In this document: in pieces, positions 33,701 through 44,609 of the stretch
How positions within the stretch are numbered: position 1 is the stretch's first letter
Layout: every line of letters starts with the position of its first letter
Origin: Elmis aenea
Taxonomy: Eukaryota; Arthropoda; Insecta; Coleoptera; Elmidae
Reading direction: 5' to 3'
DNA: 64,000 nt
NCBI GenBank assembly: GCA_947652605.1
Contig: OX393576.1
Span: 47,592,966-47,656,965 of the forward strand
The notes under the pieces: model-generated
The model's input: the letters and a program-made list of their open reading frames with translations, nothing else
Database searches by the model: none
What the model was told of the DNA's origin: nothing
Made by a program: the position numbers and the translations under genes

Positions 33701-34737
33701 TACAGATATAAGTTGTTTGGTAAACAGTCGTCTGATATGATAGTAATAATTTTAGTGATATTTTTCTTCGTAAGCTGACGTAAACATTTCAACGCCTAAT
33801 TATACTTATTTAATGTTAGTAGTACGGAAAACTTGTACACATATCTCAGATAATTATTGTGAGACGTGGTCGGAGATCCGTGATCTCGTCTCACAAAGGC
33901 AGAATTGATGACAGATGTAGGTTAAGTAAGTTACTCCTTCAGTTGCTGACACTAATAATAATAATAAAACGTTTTAATAAATATGTCTTATTAAATAAAC
34001 AACTGCATATTTTCAGATTGTGATTAATTCTTGTCACTTTAATGACGTTTTCATTAAAATATGTTTTGTAATGAATATGCGGTTCGCAGTGGTTTTATTT
34101 TATCATTTGAAATTTATATCGCTTTGTTCGTTTGAAATGGTAATTAAGAAAAGGTTTATTATGAACTCGGTTTATTGTTCTATTTCGTTTGCTTCCTTTA
34201 ATTAATTGTGCTAAAATGTTTAAAGTTCGCTTTAATTGAACCCACAAAATTTAAATTTTGACGAATAAAAAAATTTGCCGTTTATATATAGTTTTGTTTA
34301 TTTGTTGCAAAAAATAAATGAGAAATGGCTATATTCGTAAAAGTTTTATCATCAAAGTTTGCTATTATTTTGTAAGTGGTGTTTGCAATTAGTAAACAAT
34401 TAAACGTCATTTTCAAGTAAATTCTGAAGCAGCAGCAGACACGTTTTTACAACTTATGATGTAAACTTTTAACATATTAATCTGTTTAAAGTATTCAAAT
34501 TTAGCCATATTCACAATATTACAATAAACAATTATAAAATACAAAAGAATACCCAGATTTAGTTAAAAATGTCTTGGAAATGACGTTTAGCTGTTTATTA
34601 ATTGCAAAAATCACTCCCTTACGAAATCATGGCAAACTTTGATGATCAAATTTTCACAAAATTAGTCATATATCAATTATTTTTTGCTACAAATATACAA
34701 AACTATATATTTTTAAAAAGCTGAAAAAATACTGTTT
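33701..34737. other. Unassigned intergenic DNA
   Basis: A perfect ATA/AAT run (AATAATAATAATAA) occurs near 33954. No gene or transposon end is supported. Confidence 0.4.
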
Positions 34738-34745
34738 CATATAAG

Positions 34746-35262
34746 CAGTGGCGTAGCGAGGGTAAGTGGCGCCCGGGGCATATTATTTTTTGCGACCCCT
34801 CCCTCGTCTGTATTTTTATTGTAGTTTTTGAGTTTCAAGTAAAATAATGTTATGTTGTATATAAGTTGTTTCCGGGTTGAAACTTGGAACCCGATAAAAG
34901 AGGACGAAACTTTGGTTATGAAGAAACCTTCGACGCGGTTCCAACCCAGAAACAACATACAGGGTGATTGAAATTCGAGTTTAAGCAACTCTAGCTATTG
35001 TAATAAGCGAGATCCCCATGCTTAAACTCGAATTTCAATTACCCTGGACATCGGCTGCGGAAACCTACAACATAGATTAATGTTGTGTTATTTATTCAAA
35101 TACACTGCAGTGGAAATAAGAACAAATTATAAAATAATAATTGAATTTTAGTTTTCTGGCTTTAAATAAGTGAAATAAACGCAAAAATATTTTCGTGGTG
35201 CCCCCCAAGACTGGCGCCCGGGGCATCGATAACCCCCTTGCCCCCCCGTCGCTACGCCACTA
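34746..35262. mobile_element. hAT MITE, CAGTGGCGTAGCGAGGG ends
   Basis: The left end CAGTGGCGTAGCGAGGG is mirrored by CGTCGCTACGCCACTA on the right (the last base changed from G). GGCGCCCGGGGC lies near both ends. The flanks CATATAAG (34738-34745) and CACATAAG (35263-35270) match at 7 of 8 positions, so the target duplication is slightly decayed. The interior holds two smaller inverted repeats, one a mini foldback. Confidence 0.85.
34960..35046. mobile_element. Minimal foldback nested in the hAT MITE (87 bp)
   Basis: CAGGGTGATTGAAATTCGAG is mirrored by CTCGAATTTCAATTACCCTG. The loop contains TAATAAGCGAGATCCCCATG, the same box as in the long foldbacks. It is the shortest member, containing only ends plus box. 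A second inverted repeat (GTTGTTTCCGGGTTGAAAC at about 34865 against GGTTCCAACCCAGAAACAAC at 34937) lies beside it. Confidence 0.7.
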
Positions 35263-35270
35263 CACATAAG

Positions 35271-35645
35271 GTCATGATCAATTGGATTTTTATTTAATGA
35301 AATATAATTAACTTCATATCTCGGAAGTCAACGTCGCTAAAAAAAATTAATATTGTTTTTACATTAAGCAATAACATCTGTATAAAAAATCTGTGAAACA
35401 TTTATTTCAATTTTAATAAATAAAGAAGTTGTAGTAAATTATCAAAAATTATAAAATTTCATTTTTGTCTGTAGTGCCAAAATGAAAAGCGATTAAAAAA
35501 TCGGATTACAGACCAATATCAGATTTTCGCAAACTATTACGGTAACCGAGATATCCCGTACAACATTCGAATTTGGTCCACCCTGTACATTTTTAAATAT
35601 CGCCGTTATAGAGTTTATAAAAAATCTACGAAGAAAAGTTGTATA
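35271..35645. repeat. Solo foldback right end
   Basis: GGTAACCGAGATATCCCGTA, then CATTCGAATTTGG and TCCACCCTGTAC at 35539-35588 resemble the right arm of the box-bearing foldbacks. No left arm was found upstream. Confidence 0.45.
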
Positions 35646-38633
35646 CAGGGTTCTCGTTTTTCGAGGGCCACTATGGGGATCTCGTAAACGGTACGAGTTA
35701 CAACTTCGGTTAAATTGGGGCAAAGTTGTATATTCAGGTGCTTAATAATTTGAAGCAAACAGAACTTATCTAGCTCTTATAGTTTTTGAAATATACGGAA
35801 AAAAGTAAAAAAATGGATTTTTGTTTTTTGCCCGTAACTTTTTCATTTGAGGTCGATTATCATATCTGTAAAAACATTTTCATGGCTACTTTTTGCAAGG
35901 AATCAGAATCCCCAATTATATTTTCCGTGCGACGTTTCGTTTTTTAAAAACCATCATCAGGTAAATTTTTTCTTATGTACGCTATATCTGATTTTAACGC
36001 CAATTTGTAGAGCATTTTGTTCTGAATTCGACAATGTATAACACTTGGCACATTTTTAAAATAATTGCTGTTAAAAATGGCAAAAACAAATATTTTATTT
36101 AAAACAAATCCTAATCGGCATGGTAAATAATTGTCTTTGTCCCTTTTTCCTTGGAAGCACGTAAGTAAACCGCAGGAAATTACTATTTAAGGGATTTAAT
36201 TAAAAAAATAGGTATTAATAAATATGTTATGAATGCATTAACATTGCTCACGTAGCAAATATTTTTAGAATATTTTCTTTGGTTGGGTAAGTAATGAATT
36301 TCTCTAAAATGTGTTAATTCTTATTTGGCATACAATTATTTGTAACAAAAAATAATGAGTTATGCCTTTTATCTGCGTTAATGACTTCTAATAAGCAAAA
36401 AGCGGAAACAGATTTCTGGACGTTTTTTGTAAACTATGGACACATATTATTTGATAACGAAAATTTTGTTACAAATAATGATATGCCAAATAAGGACTAA
36501 ATACACATTTTAGAGAAATGTTTTACTTAACTGCGGAAAATATTCTAAAAATATTTGCTACGTGAACAATGGTAATGCATTCCTTACACATTTATTAATA
36601 CCTATTTTTTTTTAAATTAAATCCCTTTAATAGTAATTTCATGCGGTTTACTTACTTGCTTCCAAGGAATAAGGAACAAAGACAATTATTTACCATGCCG
36701 ATTAGGATTTGTTTTAAATAAAATATTTGTTTTTGCCATTTTTAACAGCAATTATTTTAAAAATGTTCCAAGTGTTAGACATTGTCGAATTCAGAAAAAA
36801 ATGCTTTATAAATTGGCGTTAAAATCAGATATAGCGTACATAAGAAAAAATTGACCTGATGATGGTTTTTAAAAAACGAAACGTCGCACGGAAAATATAA
36901 TTGGGGATTCTGATTCCTTGCAAAAAGTAGCCATGAAAATGTTTTTACAGAAATGTTAATCGACAGAAAATAAGATACCCGAAGACTGGGAGAAAAATGT
37001 AATTATACCGCTATACAAAAAAGGAAACAAAAGTAAATGCGAAAACTATAAAGCGATATGCCTAGCCTCAACCTTGTATAAAATGTACACTAAAATACTT
37101 GAGAGGAAACTAAGAAATGAAGTGGAGAAGAAAATGGAAGTAGAGCAGGCAGCCTTTATGAAAGGAAAACAAACGCAAGATCACATAAGTGTAATTAGAA
37201 AACTAACTGAAAGAGCAAATGAACAACGGAAAAAACTATATTTAGCATTCGTGGACCTGAAAGCAGCATTCGACACAGTACCAAGAGGAAGATTGTGGAA
37301 CTGCTTAGAAGAACTGAAGGTCACGGAAAAACTCACCAAGGCAATAAAAAGTGTATACAGAAAAGTTATAGCGGAAGTACGAATAAAAGGCAAAAGCTCC
37401 AGAAAATTTACACTACAAAGAGGAATCAAACAGGGTGATAGCCTAAGCCCCCTATTATTTAATATTTATATGGACAAAATACTGAAGACCTGTAAAAAAG
37501 ATACGCCGAAAGTAACAGTCGGATTCAAAGATCTTTGGCCCATCCAGATACAGTGCCTACTATATGCAGACGATATAATAATAGTGGGGGAAAACAGAGA
37601 AGACATACAAAAATCCTTGAACCAGTGGAACGAAACGATACAACAAATGGGAATGGAAATAAACACAGGGAAAACAAAAATAATGAAAATAAACGATGAT
37701 GACCAGCAAAACATCAAATGCGGAGACGACGTACTGGAGCAAGTCTCGACAATAGAGTACTTAGGAACGAAAATTAGCGAAGATGGGAGAATTGACGCAG
37801 AAATCCTAAACAGAACCAGAAAAAGCACGAGAATTTACTACCAACTAAACAAAACTATCCTTGGGAAAAAAGAAATTAGTGCACAAACAAAAACCAGAAT
37901 ATACAACACGGTCGTAATTCCAACTATGCTGTATGGTAGTGAAACATGGCCACTAACATCTAAACATGAGAAAAGAATAACGGCAGCAGAAATGAGATTC
38001 TTAAGAAAAATAGCGGGAAAAACAAAAAGAGATAGGTGCAAAAATAAAGACATCCAGAATAACCTACAACAAAAACAAATAACGCAAAATATCGAAGAAA
38101 AACAATTAAAATGGTACGGACACGTGCAGAGGATGCCGCCAGAATCTATGACAAAAAAAATAACAGAAAGTAGGAGGTATGGGAAAAGGCGGGTAGGAAG
38201 GCCAACAACTAACATGGAAAACAGGATAGAACAAATAGCCCGTGAAAGAGGGAAAACAGTTGGGGAGTTGAGAGCGATGACGGCAGACAAAAAGATCTGG
38301 AAAAGCTGGGTGGAGAACCACCAAAAGCCGACGCCGTGAGGCATAAGGCTAGTAAAAGAAGAACAAGAAGAAGAAGAAGATTCCTTGCAAATAGTGGCCA
38401 TGAAAAAGTTTTTGCAGAAATGAAATTCGACATCAAATAAAAAAGTTACGGGCAAAAAACTAAAATCCACTTTTTTACTTTTTTCCCTATATCTCAAAAA
38501 CTAAAAGAGTTAAGTTTTGTTTGGGTCAAATTATTAAGCAGCTGAATATACAACTTTGCCCCAATTTAACCGAAGTCGTAACTCTTACCGTTTACGAGAT
38601 CCCCATAATGGCCCTCGAAAAACGAGATCCCTG
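35646..38633. mobile_element. Foldback of the CAGGGTTCTCG type interrupted by a LINE
   Basis: The ends are CAGGGTTCTCGTTTTTCGAG and the inverse of CTCGAAAAACGAGATCCCTG, next to TATA. The architecture is the same as 29598-30933: box (CTATGGGGATCTCGTAAACG), GGGGCAAAGTTGTATATTCA, GCCCGTAACTTTTTC, CTGATGA/GAAAC module (minus 35960-35934, plus 36856-36882), and a palindromic core around 36330-36370. The right arm is interrupted at about 36965 by a LINE that ends in a GAA tail at about 38381. Without the LINE the element would be about 1.5 kb. Confidence 0.85.
36960..38339 (+). CDS. 5'-truncated LINE ORF2: reverse transcriptase with intact frame
   Basis: An open frame of 459 codons encodes the reverse transcriptase part of a non-LTR retrotransposon polyprotein. 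It begins in mid-protein (KIPEDWEKNVIIPLYKKG, from 36972), so an ATG is not expected. It continues through AFVDLKAAFDTV (motif A, catalytic Asp), QRGIKQGDSLSPLLFNIYMD (motif B), LLYADDIIIVGE (motif C, YADD intact), and YLGTKISEDG. The C-terminal part has MLYGSETWPLTSKHEKRI, KWYGHVQRM and GKRRVGRP, typical of RTE-like and related insect LINEs. The N-terminal endonuclease and ORF1 are missing, so it cannot move alone. The stop is followed within 50 bases by GAAGAACAAGAAGAAGAAGA, the LINE's 3' simple-repeat tail. Clade beyond 'RTE-like' is uncertain. The absence of stops suggests recent insertion. Confidence 0.92.
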   Translation, partial: STENKIPEDWEKNVIIPLYKKGNKSKCENYKAICLASTLYKMYTKILERKLRNEVEKKMEVEQAAFMKGKQTQDHISVIRKLTERANEQRKKLYLAFVDLKAAFDTVPRGRLWNCLEELKVTEKLTKAIKSVYRKVIAEVRIKGKSSRKFTLQRGIKQGDSLSPLLFNIYMDKILKTCKKDTPKVTVGFKDLWPIQIQCLLYADDIIIVGENREDIQKSLNQWNETIQQMGMEINTGKTKIMKINDDDQQNIKCGDDVLEQVSTIEYLGTKISEDGRIDAEILNRTRKSTRIYYQLNKTILGKKEISAQTKTRIYNTVVIPTMLYGSETWPLTSKHEKRITAAEMRFLRKIAGKTKRDRCKNKDIQNNLQQKQITQNIEEKQLKWYGHVQRMPPESMTKKITESRRYGKRRVGRPTTNMENRIEQIARERGKTVGELRAMTADKKIWKSWVENHQKPTP

Positions 38634-40035
38634 TATAGTTTACGATCCTTTTTATTAATTCTTTAATGTTTAAGGTAATTGACAATAATTGCATTTTGTA
38701 AATAGAAACTATACTTGACTTTAAAATCACCAGTTTTTTATTTACAAAAATGACGTGGTTTACTGATATATTATGTTGATTTTTGTCTCTACGTAATTAA
38801 CATTTTTATCATTAATGCCATTCTAACGCCGGACCGGATTACGCCTTTATCGAGCCCTAAATAAAATTTGGCGTAAGCGCCCCATTTATAGAGGCTATTT
38901 GCCAATTCAACTGATAAACTTTTAAAAAGGTTAAAAAAACATCGAATTGGACCATTTTTGATTAGGGGCCCTTTTTAATTACGGGTCCTAGATATTTGTT
39001 TTTTTTTGTCTGGTAGTTTATCTGGTCCTGTCCTTGTGATTGTTCTTAAATTTGCTGTACACTGTTCTGATCAAGTAAAATTTAAAACATTTAATAAACT
39101 TCTTTTGAATTTCATTCTCTTTCACATTTTTGAATTGACTTGAGTTTCTTTTTATTTGCAGTGTATATTGTTCACATGCACCTTAGGATAAAAGTATTTT
39201 TAACTTTTTTACAGTATTGAAAATACAATTTAACAATTCCAACCATTACCGAGCACAACACTCAACATATGAAACAACCCGTGCGAACAATTACAGTTAA
39301 TTGCTAATTTCGTTTGTTTTTAACAAGACGAAATTGCCACTACTGTAACTGTAAAATAAACTTTTATGTAGGTACAATAGCGCAGAATAATGGAATTTCA
39401 AAACTACAACTCAAAATTAGTTAACTCGCCTTTCATTCTAAAAAATTATAACCGCGAATCATCGAAGTACTCTTGGAATAATATGTTGTTAAAACAGACA
39501 AATATCCTACTTAGAGAACATAACTGTTATAGTTTTGTTGAAATTGTAAACTACAAAAACCGTTATGACAAATGTTCGATGATACATTTCCGATTTCCCA
39601 CGCGGGTCGCACCGAGCTTGTTATTGTTCAGTAACGAAGCCAAAGAACTGCTCATTATCTGTGAGTTGCTTCTTATGATCCTCAGACTCCATAGTCATTC
39701 TATTTACATATATTAGAATACGCTGTTTGTGGAATGTAGGCAAGCGTGTTCGGGTTATCTATTTATAACTTTTGTATCGAAATAAATGAATTTTGTAATG
39801 AGGTGTCTGTCAATATAAGGAATTTTGCAGAATAAATAAACAGCTCATGAATAGACGTAGATGCATGTTAATTAAAAGAATTAAAATTAACTTTGCCGTG
39901 TGGGAGGACAGTACATTAACACTAAAGAAAAGGCATGTTTCATAACGAAAAAGTTTTTTTTTTTAATATTTGCTTAGTACTACGCGCTTGGAAAAAGTTT
40001 ACGCTGGCGGCGTGTCTTAAGAATTAAAAAAATGT
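38634..40035. other. Unassigned intergenic DNA
   Basis: A small GC-richer patch (38824-38900; CTAACGCCGGACCGGATTACG split at 38825, and TAAGCGCCCCATTT) looks like a transposon fragment. A 108-codon open frame (39390-39716, plus, ATG start) has no recognisable domain or signal peptide and is left uncalled. Confidence 0.35.
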
Positions 40036-40358
40036 GTAGAGTAAAGTGCCCTAATATGGAATACTTTTTTGTATTCGGCAATAATATTCACATTTATTCA
40101 ACAAAATTTTGCAAAACAAATTATAAGGAATTTGTAATGAATACGCAACACATTACTCGAATTTTGGTGCGATATTACGGTAGATATTTCTTATATAGCT
40201 ATTTTGTTTAAATGTTACTACTATTCTATATTGCTCCCGGGGAATACTAGGGGTTCTTAATATGGAATATAGAATTATATAGGAAATGTACATTAAAATA
40301 AACAACTGCTCATAGATTAATCTTTTATTTCTTTCTGATTTGCATTATTACTTAAACC

Positions 40359-40717
40359 CAGTGGTGAGCTGTAGGGGGCTCGCGGGGGCTCGCGCGAGCC
40401 CTTTTGTTAAATTATTCCTTAATTTGCGAGCCCCTTGTTCTTCTTGTTAACCATTTTCTCAAGAAAAAATATATCTTAAAATCATTGTCATTACATACAT
40501 TTGTAAAGCGACAAAGTCATGCCTATCAAGCAATGACGATTAAATTTAGAATAATCCGTCGCACGATAGAATTTTTTGAATTATGTACAATCACTCGATT
40601 ATTCACGTTTAAATTTAAAATGCCATTTTTTTCTTCCAACATATAATTAACATTATTTTTTTGTTTTTATTTAACTATGAGCGAGCCCTTTGTTAAAAAT
40701 TTCATAGCTCACCACTG
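40359..40717. mobile_element. hAT MITE, TSD CTTAAACC
   Basis: The ends CAGTGGTGAGCT and AGCTCACCACTG are exact inverses. The exact 8-bp duplication CTTAAACC flanks them (40351-40358, 40718-40725). The left part is GC-rich with GGGGGCTCGCGCGAGCCC-type palindromes. An 80-codon frame inside is not a gene. It is nested in the pogo-like fossil. Confidence 0.92.
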
Positions 40718-40807
40718 CTTAAACCAAATCAAAACTCTGTTATTTATGTAAATTAAATTATAATTCAAGTGTCATTCGAACTAAATGTTGATAATTTATT
40801 TATTTTT

Positions 40808-40896
40808 TACAGGTAGGACAGTAGAATTGTTTTTTTGGGTATTTTGCACATTTTTCGTCTGCCCATTTCTAACACTTTTGACACTGAACCCATATT
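40808..40896 (-). pseudogene. C-terminal PHD/zinc-finger remnant of a DDE transposase
   Basis: The minus strand reads IWVQCQKC, one stop, KWADEKCAKYPKKQFYC, then PTCKK and a stop. The spacing W-x2-C-x2-C-x2-W-x3-C...FYC-x2-C matches the small zinc-binding tail found at the end of many pogo/Tigger-like and other DDE transposases in insects. One in-frame stop after the second Cys shows decay. No DDE core survives in readable form. Confidence 0.6.
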
Positions 40897-41516
40897 GCTG
40901 TACTTAGTGACCATAATCATATTCATTAAAAGGCACCTCTATGTATTCCATATTAGGCATTAATGTGACATTTGAAACATCGGTATATATAAAACATGAA
41001 ATCAAAATTTTGGTCTATTTAATTGAAATGTAAAGGCTCATGCTAAATAAACATGCAATAAAATACTTTATATCATTTACCCTAGCATATAATATTTTGC
41101 ACTGAAAGATTTAGCCTAAAAACTCAGTAGCACGTCAAAAATATATTTGATTCTGTTATGTAATCTAGTGAATATTTTTTAACTATTTTACATTTGGGAA
41201 TGTGTGTTCAATGTAGGTACAAATAGGTACCTACATATACTTTTCAACAGATATCGCTTATTCATTGTCATAAAACTGATGTATTCCACATAATAGGTAA
41301 CTGTTCCATATTAGGGCACTTTACTCTACCATTTATTAATATAATAATGCAACGTAGATAACTGCTACAACATGACGCTCCACTTGCTGTGTAGTTTGCA
41401 TAATGTATTTTAAACTTGTAGATTTTCGACTTGGAGATTTACAAGGACTTGCAAATTTAGAGATCGTTTGATAATATTTTAGCCATTTTCTTGGCTGGCA
41501 CAGTATTACGAAATTA

Positions 41517-41894
41517 GGCTAGACGCTGACATGCAATTAATCAGCTCTGCAACAGTTTGATCCGTGAACGGCTAAACCGCGCTCACATATGCAAAACGAA
41601 ATCAGAAGTCACACAGATGCAAGCACACAAGCAACTAAATTGTTTAGTTTCAACACGGATTTCTACGAGTTACCTACGGTGGGTGCTCTTACGATGATAA
41701 GGAGGACGAAATTCAAACCTTTACGACACAAAACAGTTGTACGTAGTCGCGCAATCGTTCAGTTGTTCAGTTTACTGCCCAAATTTACAGTTGTACATCA
41801 GTTGCAGTTGAACGCGTTGTCGTATATACCAATGGTATTGACTACCGCAAACAAACTGTTGCACAACTGATAATTTGCATGTCAGTGTCCAACC
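41517..41894. mobile_element. MITE with GGCTAGACGCTGACATGC ends
   Basis: The left end GGCTAGACGCTGACATGC and the inverse of GCATGTCAGTGTCCAACC share about 15 of 18 positions. Similarity continues inward (CTGCAACAGTTTGATC against CAAACTGTTGCACAAC). Length 378 bp. The flanks TTA and TTT could be a decayed 3-bp PIF/Harbinger-type duplication, but this is not firm. A 93-codon frame inside is not supported as a gene. Confidence 0.6.
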
Positions 41895-43889
41895 TTTTAC
41901 TTATTTCATTACACATTATATGCATTGTATTTTACTTAAATGCAGATTTTAAGCAATAATAAATAGTCGATATAACTTTAATCGGAATTACAACAAAAAG
42001 TGATACGTAAAAAAACACTTTAATAAGTACAAAAAATTGCACCATATTGAAGTTTTAAATAAAGCGTAATTTTAGTTTTCACTGAAATTTATGTTTACAC
42101 TGTAATACTTTTTTTACGATTTTGTATCATTTTCAAAGCCTACCAATATAAAATAATTAATACCGTATGCTTTTCAAACCAAATTGTTCTTTTGCGATTT
42201 TCTTAAAAATTTTGTCATGTTAGGGTATAAAAGTTTTAGTGCGTTGAAAAGAGAAAGAAATTGTCTTTCAAATCGTCTAAAAAAATATGTATGGTGCAAT
42301 TAAACAAAAATATATTGTGCCGTAACTCCTAAAAAAACAAAAGAAAACAAAAATTTGACATGACAATATTTTGGGAAATATTGTATATCAAACAACTTTT
42401 ATTTGAAACTTTTTTTGATAATCCTTTCCAAAAACAAAATAAGTGGGGGTGTCATAAGTGATGCCTCACCCTGTATATAACCAATAAAGATTTTGCAGGG
42501 TAAATATTTTTATTTTTAAAGCAAAGTGAAATTGTTAATCATGATCTATTTGCAAAACAAACAAAAAAAAAATCAACTCCTATCTCTTTTGCAGACTTTG
42601 CTTCACATTTCTTTCAAAAATATTGTTAGCCAAACATAAATGTTTACATGACTGGAAATTTTATAGTATTTATAGTATATATTGACAAAAAAACATAAAA
42701 GTACTATTTGAATACAAGTTGATAGACGCTTTCTTTAGATATATATTTTACGCAGTTTTTTCATTTAAAAATGCGTCGCATTTTTTAGGGTTATTTTTAA
42801 AATAATACGAAATACATTTTTTGTTAATTTTTGCAATTATTATAAGAATTTTTACAATAAAATTTTTTTTACTTTTGGAAATTTTATTTAAATATTTAGT
42901 TTTCAATCAATTTTCGGTTCAAGGAATTAAATGATTAAGACACACTTTTTATGATTTTGATGCTGCTAATATTTTATTTTTATTTATTCATGAGGTTAGG
43001 TGTAGGACTGCAACAACGGATTTAAAATAATACATATGATACAACTAAATAGATTGTGTTGAATAGACGTTAAGGGAAATATGTACTACTTATATGAATC
43101 TTTCTATTATCACTTTGTTTCACCTAATTTGTAAAAGTTGTATCAGGCTGTTAGTGTATGTGTTTGTTTTTTTAAATTAGATTTACACCACGTGATTGTT
43201 TTTGTTAATTATGTGGTATGTAAATATCGACAGCTTCACCTAAAATATTAAAACAAAAACAGTTCTCGTAGTACGTGTTTACTGTCTGTCTGCCGTACTC
43301 CATTTATTTGGTATAACAATCGCAGACGATCGTTGAGCACGTTCACTAACAAGGTTGAATTATAAAAAAATATCGGATGTACTGTTTACTATTTAAACAG
43401 CAACTTATGTTATATTTTTTATCGTAAGGTTAAAAAACATGTAATATTCAGTTTTTCTGTAACAGCCGTAAATTGTTGTAAATCAGTTTTTGTTAATTTT
43501 TAGTACTGTAGGTCTTAATAAAGACAAAAATAACACGCGTGTTGGACGGGTAACTTTCCTATTGTGTAAGTGTAAGTCAGAGGAACAATTAAATTTAATA
43601 TTATTCCAATTAGTTGGGCAAATTACAAAAACAAAATGAATGATGTTTAATACATAAACTTATGTTACCAAATTTCTCAAACAATTGCAAAATATTGAAG
43701 ATTACAAAATTTTCAAACATCAATATCTTTTAACATACATAGATAAAAATAAGTTGTTAAATGGGATTTTTCAGATAATTGTTAAGGTAAACGGTTACCG
43801 AGTTGCGGATTAAGCCTGCTTGTTTTTATATGGCAACCATTGTTAGCAAAACCCTTAAAAAAGGCTTTTCTAATGTCGTATTTTTGATA
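41895..43889. other. Intergenic DNA with a solo foldback end
   Basis: About 42160-42473 looks like one arm of a foldback; it ends GATGCCTCACCCTG followed by TATA at 42462-42477, and no inverse partner was found. The rest is AT-rich without gene signal. Confidence 0.4.
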
Positions 43890-44609
43890 AAAAAAGAATA
43901 TTGTTTTAAAAAGGTTGCATGGCACGCTAGATAAACAACAAAAATCAAAATGGGCGTTTGTTTTTTTTAAATCGTCAATAACTTGGTTATACTTAACAGA
44001 AAAAAAAACATTTTGGGGAAAAAGTTGTAGATTTCTTTACGGACTGTAAAATGAAAACATTTATTGTTTAAAATTTTGGATAAATTACTAGTTTGCATTT
44101 TTTTTTTAAATGAAAAGCTTAGTCGGTTATGACCTCATAAAAAATCTTTTTTTTTAACTCTCTTCAAGAGTATTAGGTTTAAGGTCTTTATTTTGATATT
44201 TAGGCTCAAAACAAATAAAATTCATCAAAAAGTCCCTATCAAGCTACAGAATGCCATAAAATTAAACAATATTTAAACAAATAAATGTTTTAATTTAACA
44301 GTGCGTAAATAAATCTACAACTTCTTCCCCAAAAATATTTTTGTACCATCAAGTATAACCGAGTTATTAACGATATTAAACAAAAGCCCTTTTTAATTTT
44401 TGTTTGTTATCAAGCGTGCCACAGAACTTTTTAAAAATGTTAAAGCATCACTGAATAGGTCTCAGAAAGGGAAACAATTCGACTAATTTAAACTTCTTTG
44501 TAGTTCTTACCATTTACGAGATTTCAATAATACTTTACTTTAATTTGTTGGGCTTTTTCCTAAAAACAAAACATTGGAGCTGGTAATAATACTGGTATGT
44601 AACATCCTG
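43890..44609. repeat. Diverged foldback element
   Basis: Inverted arms: TGGCACGCTAGATAA (43920) against CAAGCGTGCC (44411), CGTCAATAACTTGGTTATAC against GTATAACCGAGTTATTAACG, and GGGGAAAAAGTTGTAGATTT against AAATCTACAACTTCTTCCCC. On the right, TTCTTACCATTTACGAGAT (44501-44522) resembles the box region of the CAGGGTT foldbacks, and the terminus is CATCCTG followed by TATA. The left terminus is not clear. Noncoding. Confidence 0.65.

Larger units (their letters stand above)
40036..41332 (-). mobile_element. pogo-like DNA transposon fossil with TA flanks
   Basis: Inverted ends GAGTAAAGTGCCCTAATATG (left) and the inverse of ATATTAGGGCACTTTACTC (right) are each bordered by TA, the target of IS630/Tc1/mariner-group elements. 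AATATGGAATA-type words recur inside (about 40052, 40257, 40935). A zinc-finger remnant of a DDE transposase is found at 40808-40896, minus strand. A hAT MITE (40359-40717) inserted later. At about 0.94 kb without the MITE, the element is internally deleted. Confidence 0.75.

Noticed and set aside
37181..38497. Minus-strand frames opposite the LINE reverse transcriptase
   Set aside because: Antisense shadows of a strongly supported plus-strand RT frame.
41589..41870. 93-codon plus frame
   Set aside because: Falls entirely inside a MITE bounded by inverted repeats; no domain.
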